A stretch of 64,000 bases of DNA, from assembly GCA_030374805.1 (NCBI GenBank), contig JARGSG010000075.1, positions 186,001-250,000 of the forward strand. The letters run 5' to 3'. Positions 58,181-64,000 of this stretch are shown one piece after another (within the stretch, counting starts at the first letter, position 1; each line of letters starts with the position of its first letter). This stretch comes from Gracilaria gracilis. Lineage: Eukaryota > Rhodophyta > Florideophyceae > Gracilariales > Gracilariaceae. The translations under genes and the position numbers were made by a program. Below the pieces are notes generated by a model, which was not told the origin of the DNA, did no database searches, and saw nothing but the letters and a program-made list of their open reading frames with translations.

Positions 58181-59108
58181 ATGTCTTATTTTTCATCCCG
58201 CCAAAATCCCAAGCTTTACATGATTCGCCAAAATCAAGTACATATTGAAAAAATGCAGCGTAGACGTCTACAAATAGAGCAACTAATTCATCATGGTCAG
58301 AAAAAACAAAAAATGGTTGAAGAAGATGATCCATCTCAGAAATTTTATGACAAAGAAGCTGTTGTGAAAATACAAAGCGAAGAAGAAAACATTCAGCCGA
58401 AAGATAGGCATAAAACGGGCAATTGAAAATAGACAACCAAACAGCTGGAACTATACGTTGAGAGATGTAAATGTGTTGCTAGATATAATTGAAGAGCATG
58501 AGCCAACTGGATTGAATGGTTGGGCTCTTGTGTATCGCGACTACAAAAAATACGCTCAGGAAAATGACAGATTACGCAGGAGATCGGGAACTCTCAAGAA
58601 GAAGTATGATAAGCTGTTGTATGTCCAGAAGCAAACTGCTGACCCTAGTTGTCCAGATTATGTCCGCCGGGCGAAAAACATCCAGAAAGAGATCCTCTCG
58701 AAGATTGTGCCTCTTAGCTACAGCAGAAACCTCAATGAGGAGGTACAGCAGAATTAAAATGAGTCAAGATATTTCAGTAGGGTCGATGAACGTAGAAAAG
58801 CTGGCACAGTTGAACCGACAGGCACTACAGCCACTCCAAGCCAAAATCGCCATATGGATGCTCCGTTTTCATCTGCCGCGAAGAGAAAAGAGTCAGAAAT
58901 TGTTGACAGTATGAAAGAAGTGACGAGAAGTGTGACAGAATTGGTAAACATACAGGTCAGACGAGAACGCAGGCAGAGTGCGACAGAAAAAGATATCGAT
59001 TCCATAGTGAAAACCGTTGTAGAGAAGAGCAGTGACCACATTCAAATTATAGTTTCTGCAACGATTTCAGACACCATTCACAGGTTTCTAGACAATTCAA
59101 AAAAGTAA
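58181..59108 (+). pseudogene. SANT/Myb-like (DUF6818-type) gene, broken
   Basis: The frame 58368-58757 contains NYTLRDVNVLLDIIEE, TGLNGWALVYRDY, LRRRSGTLKKKYDKL and DPSCPDYVRRAKNIQKEI, a layout I associate with DUF6818, a SANT-like domain common in plant, algal and oomycete transposon-linked proteins (from memory). A TAA at 58755-58757 interrupts, and the same frame continues as a coiled-coil-like tail with SATEKDIDSIVKTVVEKS to 59108. An upstream frame 58181-58426 (MSYFSSRQNPKLYMIRQNQ) is likely the first part, one shift away. A frameshift plus a stop make it a pseudogene unless introns remove them. Confidence 0.6.
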
Positions 59109-59734
59109 AGTGTCCTGAATATGATGCGATGCTGCACGCATCTCACTGTCGCCACATGGCGCCTATCAACGCCGCCGCCTCCGCGCCATGTGACAACAAT
59201 TAACGCTATGCGCGCGCAGCAGGCGGAGTAGCGCCACAACCACCCATATGTCAGCGCGCCATCACTGCGTTCGCCGTACTTTCCAGTTTCTGGCTGGCGT
59301 CAAAACGCTGCTGTAGCTGGTCAAGTAGCAGCTTCGTGCAATGGCCTACGAACAAGAGAGTCCTACTCAGCTGTTAAATTACATAAACAGCGCGAAGAAC
59401 CCACACTCCGTGCACAGATGCCGGCAGATACGCTCCGAAACGGGTTCAGCAGGGCGCAGAGCGTATTATTCACCCGCCACTCGACGCTGGAGGATTGCGA
59501 CGACGGTTCAGGCAACGACCACGACAACGTCGACGACGAGATGAGTTCGAGCATCATGCCACTCAGCGGCTGCCATCCTCTGCAAGGCAGAGCGGCGCGC
59601 ATGTGCGATTGGCGCGAACACCTCTGCGCGGCTGGGCAGCGGCGTTTGAAGCGCGGAGACGGCTCGTGAGAGGGCGCAGTGGGCGCAGCGTGCCCAAGCG
59701 GCGCCAGCGGCGTAAGTACATGCGTCTGCACCCA
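59109..59734. other. Spacer with opened-out GC palindrome
   Basis: CACATGGCGC (59153-59162) faces GCGCCATGTG (59183-59192), a relative of the palindromes at 27733, 28627 and 36207. A plus frame 59418-59669 has an acidic patch but no recognisable family. Confidence 0.4.
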
Positions 59735-60273
59735 CTAGAAGGAGCCGACGTCCTGGCAGTCCAGAGGCAACATGGCCTCGGTGACGGTGATGCCGGGGGC
59801 CATCTTGAAACGCAGCTGCAGCGAGGTGGCAGTGAGGCGCGAGCTGGCGTCAGTGGGCACGGCGGCGCGGCCGCCCGGGAAGGAGAATGGGCGTTGTAGC
59901 AGATGGTAGAGCTTTAGCTGTTGCTCGCAGTACTGCACGAGCACGCACAGCGACGGGGAGGCCGGTGTGCGGTACACAATCTTGAGAAACTCGGTGCAGA
60001 TGGCCTCGTGCGCCTGCCAGGCATGGATGTCTGGCTTGGAGTCTAAGAAAGCCGTCTGTTGCTCTAGACGCAGCAACAGCGCATTGAGCGTGGCGCAATG
60101 GATGCGGAGAGCGACGGTTGCAGCTTGCGCAGGTACGCGTTGATGAGGCTTGCCAGCTGCAGCGATAGCGAAGTGTGCCCTAGTGACGCCACCGGCAGCG
60201 GTGGCGGCTGCGGCGGCTGTGGCGGCTGCGGCAGCTGCGAAAGCTTTGGTGCCACGCTTGGATCGCTACTCAT
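59735..60273 (-). pseudogene. Unidentified gene with one frameshift
   Basis: ATG 60273 (MSSDPSVAPKLSQL) begins a Pro/Gln-rich start and a helical stretch SLQLASLINAYLRKLQPSL. Near 60105 the reading moves to another frame and continues as HCATLNALLLRLEQQTAFLD, then HAWQAHEAICTEFLKIVY and LCVLVQYCEQQLKLYHLLQR, ending at 59735. Both parts look like one helical protein. The shift is +2 or -1. I cannot name the family. It is divergent from the Trm1 fragment to the right. Confidence 0.5.
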
Positions 60274-60773
60274 CACTCTATCGTAACTTTCGGTTCGTTT
60301 CGCGCGCAAGGGAAGAAATCAACAGCTCTAGGAGAGCCCCCACCGCCATCGTCACCGCTGTGAACTGTGTGAGCGCTTTTTCGCCCGTTCGCACAGCCGC
60401 GGCGCGTACGTACACGGTGGCGCCGTGTACTGCGCTGGCAAACCTAGTACCCACGTGTGCGACGCGGCGCGCACCCGCGGACCTGTTTCGATTCCCGCGT
60501 GCGCGGCTTGGTAGATGGCGCCAAGAATTGGAGCGAGCCGAACGCAGTGACGCAGCGCACGCAAGTGGCTGGCAATGTAGCGGCGGCGGCGGCCGGTGCT
60601 CCCAGCTTGTCGTTGAGTAGTGCTCCACGAAGGCGTGTATGCCATGCCGTTGCTGCTGTTTCTGTCCCACCCCATCCCGTACACGCTGCATCTCACGCTG
60701 CGCGCTACGGCACACTGGTTGGCCATGATGACCGCGCCCGCCAGCCTGCGCCGGCCCGTCGCGTTGCAGCTAA
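60274..60773. other. GC-rich spacer between divergent broken genes
   Basis: Many long frames on both strands arise from GC-rich composition; none has a motif. It may contain the lost N-terminal part of Trm1. Confidence 0.4.
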
Positions 60774-61520
60774 CGCCGCTGTCCCCGCCGTTGCCGACAG
60801 CCACCTGATGAGTTTCAGGCGCGTCCCCAGCGCTACACCGATCTGTGCGAGGGCGAGGCTAAGGCGCTGTCAGAGAACCCCAATGTCTTCTACAACCAAG
60901 CGCAGGTCGTCAACCACCACCTGTCAGTGCTGCTGCTGCGCAGGTTCACCAGGAAACCGCCTTTTGAACAGTCCGGCCAGCCGCCATGCCAACTGCGCGT
61001 GTTAGAGGCGCTTTCAGCTGCAGGTTTACGCTCCGTTCCCTACTTCAAGGAGGTGTCGCATGTCAGAAACGTCACTGCAAACGATGTCAACCAGTACGCC
61101 GTCGATACCTTCGCGCCTAACGTGAGCCACAACTGGCTCACCACCGAGCAGGTTCCGCCGTCGTGCGACATTGTCGTGTCGCTCATGGCGTGCTCGCGCG
61201 ACCGAAATGAGCAGTTCGACGTCGTTGACCTCGCTCCGTACAGAGGCTTTGCGCCCTTCCTGGAGGACACCGTGCGGTCTATCGCGCACGGCCGCTTGCT
61301 AGAAGTCACTTGCACTGATCTGGTCGTCTTGTGTGGCAGCTCGCCGGAGATTTGCTTCGAGAGGTACCGTAGTGCGGCACTCAAGGGCGCCGCTTCGCAT
61401 GAGATGGCCGTGCGCATCGTACTGGTTGCCATTCAAACCGCCGCCAATCGCCACTGCAAGGCCGTCGTGCCCGTGCTGTGCCTCAAGATCGACTTTTAAG
61501 TGCACCTATTCGTGGGCGTG
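60774..61520 (+). pseudogene. TRM1: tRNA (guanine26-N2)-dimethyltransferase Trm1, truncated
   Basis: Trm1 methylates G26 of tRNAs using S-adenosylmethionine. One open frame holds its hallmark blocks in order: EGEAKALSENPNVFYNQAQV, RVLEALSAAGLRSVPYFKEV (SAM-binding motif), VTANDVNQYAVDTF, FDVVDLAPYRGFAPFLED (catalytic DPYG region, here APYR), LEVTCTDLVVLCGSSPE, and VVPVLCLKIDF. A TAA at 61497-61499 follows IDF, where the family has IDFY; VHLFVGV continues for a few residues after the stop. There is no ATG in the frame, only a TAA at 60771, and about the last half of the enzyme is gone. The core DPYG is altered. A dead fragment. Confidence 0.85.
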
Positions 61521-61859
61521 CTGGAAAGTCGACAGCTTGCGCAGGAGAGAGCGGAAAATTGCGATTGCCAATAAACCCGAGTTAATCTACACAATTTCCA
61601 GATTGAACTAGATACTTTTGAAACGAAAAGTTGTTATCGCCTTAGTTCTCTGACATGATAAGGAAAATAAATGCTAGGGGCCCCATGTAAAAAACAATGT
61701 CGTCTTTTTCAAAATCCAAATTGATAAAGTGCCTTCCTATATTTCACTTGTTTAGGTTTACAATTCTGGGTCTAGAGGTTCTGCCATTCTTCTTTGAAAA
61801 AATTAGTAAGTATATACTATTTTGGCTCGAGCATTCGACATAGAGTGGACGTTCATACT
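61521..61859. other. Spacer between Trm1 fragment and copia LTR
   Basis: AT-rich, no gene or repeat recognised. Confidence 0.4.
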
Positions 61860-62086
61860 TGCGCGGTAGGGAGAGGATGGTTCACAAACAACAAACGTTG
61901 GCAAAGAGGTCTACCGGAGCTCTCTCTCGGGAGCTCCGGGGATGATCGATGTGCCTTTATATACGGATACTCAGTGACCTTTGGGATACTAATGACGTAT
62001 GGCTAAGCTGTTAGATTGATAGAAAGTTGTACGTCAGAGTAGGGACTTGTACGTGTTTCGTGCGTGTCCCGTAGAATCTAACACAC
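61860..62086 (-). repeat. copia B 3' LTR
   Basis: Minus strand TGTTAGATTC to CTACCGCGCA, after a GACGGGGGG polypurine tract next to pol. It has TATATAAAGG on the minus strand (61954-61963), followed by a hairpin CCGGAGCTC/GAGCTCCGG (61914-61939). It aligns with the LTR at 489-688. ATACT flanks it on the left; the other LTR is outside the window. Confidence 0.75.
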
Positions 62087-62120
62087 CCCCCGTCGCGCTA
62101 GTATCCTACAACATCGAATT

Positions 62121-63960
62121 TCATTGCCAGGAGTCATGATCGTGACTCGTACTCTGGGATACGTCAATGCTCCATATGCCTTTTCCAAACATTTCATTCA
62201 TCCGGAGGGAGTGATTTGCGCTGCGTTTCGTTAACGCATCGGCCATGTTGCTAGTGCCCGGAATCCATGTTATCTGGTCTAGGTCTCCCGATTCAAATGC
62301 ATCCCTCATCATGGTTACGGGTTTCCTCAGCCTGAACTCTCGGCATTCATGTAGCGTGGTGATAGTGTCAAATAACGCCTTCGAATCAACAAGGATCTGA
62401 TGACCTATGCCGATGTCTGGAAAAATGTCGGAGATGGTCTCCTTCATATCATAACCTCTATCCTCCGCCTCCGAGCAAGCGAGAATCTCTGCTCCGAATG
62501 ATGAATATGTCACCCGTCTTTGTTTGGTACTAGTCCAGTAAGTTGGATGAAATACTGCTTCTTCGTTCAGAGCAGCTATGAACTTAAGTCCGGTGATGAC
62601 GCCAGTTTGTCCGTAGGTGTTATCATTGTTCGCGTGTGATGCATCCGACATGCTCATTAGTCGCGCGAAAGTGACTCCCATAGGTCTGATGTATTTGATT
62701 GTCGGGCTCAGCTGGCATATCTCCTGTGTCATCGCGTTAGCGTTCACCAAATGTTTCACTCTGAGGTTTCCGAGCTCCTGTTTCATACGGGATGTGACGT
62801 ACGAGGCTTGGGGAAGTACGGCGGATCCCAGATACATTAGTGTACCTACGAGTGATCGGTATGCTTTCATTTCCTGTTTGGTAGCTCGGTCTTCTCTTTC
62901 CCTACGTCGTGTACGCGAGATCTCAATGGGCTATAGGCGTTGCATGTATGCCGTCATAGAGAGCGTGATGTTCATTTCCTCGTCTTCAATAATGTCACAG
63001 CCGGCGAATGATAGCTTCTTCCCGAAGCGAACTTTTCCCACTTTGAATTCGTCCTGCAATTCGCGCATGAATTCAGCGATGCTAGCCTGCGCTCCGGCGA
63101 CTAACAGGTCGTCAACAATCTTGGCGATTACCAGTAAAATGTCGTCACCGTGGTTGCGTTTGACGAAGAGTTGGTTTACTCCGTATACCCTGGATAGTTC
63201 CTATTTACCGAGAATACATGACTCTATGCGTTCGGCCCACTGTCGGCCTGCCTCTACGATTCCGTACGGCAACTTCGCAAGTTTCCATAACACCCCATGC
63301 TTTTCTTTGAACTCGCAAGCCGGACTAACGAATATCTCCCTTGTGATAGGGCCGCTTTGAAGAAAAGCTCCCTTGATATCGGCTACACCGAAGCTGAATC
63401 CGAGGCACAGGGCGACGCTGATTAACAACCTGACGATAATCATATCGGCGTTGGGGCAGTCTTTTCTTATATCGTCTTTGAAGTCGTCTCGGTTCCCGTG
63501 GGTGACAAGACGGGCTTTCAGCTTACGATGACCTTCTTCGTCCTCCTTGACCTTTTAGACGGTATGTGACGATATGAAGTTTGCATCGCGCGGCACGTCC
63601 TTTTCGTCGATCTCTTCGTAGGCGTTTATCCAGTTATCGTCATGCTCTTTATCCACGGCTTTCTGGAGGATCCACGGTGGTGCGAATTGCACTTCTCATG
63701 CTGAGACCTGGCGAGAACCTAACATATCTTGCATGTTCTTAAGTAACTCTTGCTCCCCTGATTTCAGGTTGTGTCGCTCGCTCATCTCTGGTTCCTTGAT
63801 CAGCTCGTCCGTGTAGCTTTCCATGTCTTTCAACACGCGATCTCTGTTCGTGAGAACTGACGTCATAAGAGAAGCTGCGCTCTGCACAACCTGTTCACCC
63901 TCACTCTCCGAGTCAGGTGTTAAGATGAGGTCGATATAATCTTCCATGAGGCCTTCGTAA
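62121..63960 (-). pseudogene. copia B pol: RT and RNase H, four in-frame stops
   Basis: One minus-strand frame runs from at least 63947 to 62121. RT has LCLGFSFGVADIKGAFLQSG and the LWKLAKLPYGIVEAGRQW region, then the catalytic block IAKIVDDLLVAG (about 63090-63130). The connection reads KAYRSLVGTLMYLGSAVLPQ. RNase H has SMSDASHA, YSSFGAEILACSEAEDRG, ILVDSKALFDT and TWIPGTSNMADALTKRS. Stops are TGA 63696-63698, TAA 63555-63557, TAG 63201-63203 and TAG 62931-62933, with no frameshift between them. It continues beyond the window edge. Confidence 0.88.
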
Positions 63961-64000
63961 AGCTCTCGAGCCAGATCGGTGTTGGGACGTAGCCGGATGT

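Noticed and set aside
60098..61005. Long plus and minus frames in GC-rich DNA around 60,150-61,000
   Set aside because: Ala/Pro/Arg-rich shadows without motifs. Only the Trm1 frame and the 59735-60273 reading show real protein features.

Overview
The window looks like a transposon-rich nuclear contig of a eukaryote with few introns. A multicellular red alga fits best, but this is an inference. The clues are intron-free genes scattered among Ty3/Gypsy and Ty1/copia elements, a decayed vanadium haloperoxidase-like gene, an F-box-like gene, a tRNA dimethyltransferase (Trm1) fragment, a SANT/Myb-like (DUF6818-type) fragment, TATA boxes upstream of genes and LTRs, and tRNA-derived SINE-like repeats. 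Nothing looks bacterial or organellar.

Left third (1-21,700) is mostly nested retroelements. It opens with a broken copia end and LTR (2-688). Next come a Gypsy chromodomain remnant (701-874) and a decayed antisense accessory ORF (1056-3094, minus). An old minus-strand Gypsy (3787-4460 continuing at 14282-15619) was split by a young complete Gypsy, element 1 (4461-14281; 508-bp LTRs, gag, protease, RT, RNase H, integrase, chromodomain). Element 1 is crowded with an ACC-N5-GGT dyad, most densely in its 2.2-kb 3' non-coding region. A second Gypsy family (family D) is present as a decayed copy at 17206-19754. Two foldback elements and a zinc-finger fragment complete this part.

Middle (21,700-39,400) is the host gene island: a secreted glycine-rich repeat protein, an 814-residue protein with weak HET-like similarity, a haloperoxidase pseudogene, an F-box-like gene, and two paralogues of an unknown family, one interrupted by a TAG. 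Between them lie AT-rich spacers with SINE-like units, dispersed repeats and a recurring GC-rich palindrome.

Right third (39,400-56,900) holds a family D Gypsy whose 5' half is on the plus strand (39407-42190) and whose integrase and chromodomain are on the minus strand (55115-42675), which points to an inversion. Its integrase is split by element 2 (43462-54907; about 854-bp LTRs, GAAAT target duplication). Element 2 has intact gag and pol on the minus strand plus a 598-codon ORF on the opposite strand between pol and the 3' LTR. A decayed copy of that ORF sits in the same arrangement at the left end. This chromodomain-pol plus antisense-ORF layout and the dyad array of element 1 are the most novel observations. 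Next to element 2 are the dyad-rich 3' region and LTR of another Gypsy.

The right end (56,900-64,000) has an AT-rich spacer, a broken DUF6818-like gene, a frameshifted unidentified gene, a truncated Trm1 and a minus-strand copia element whose pol stays in one frame with four stop codons.
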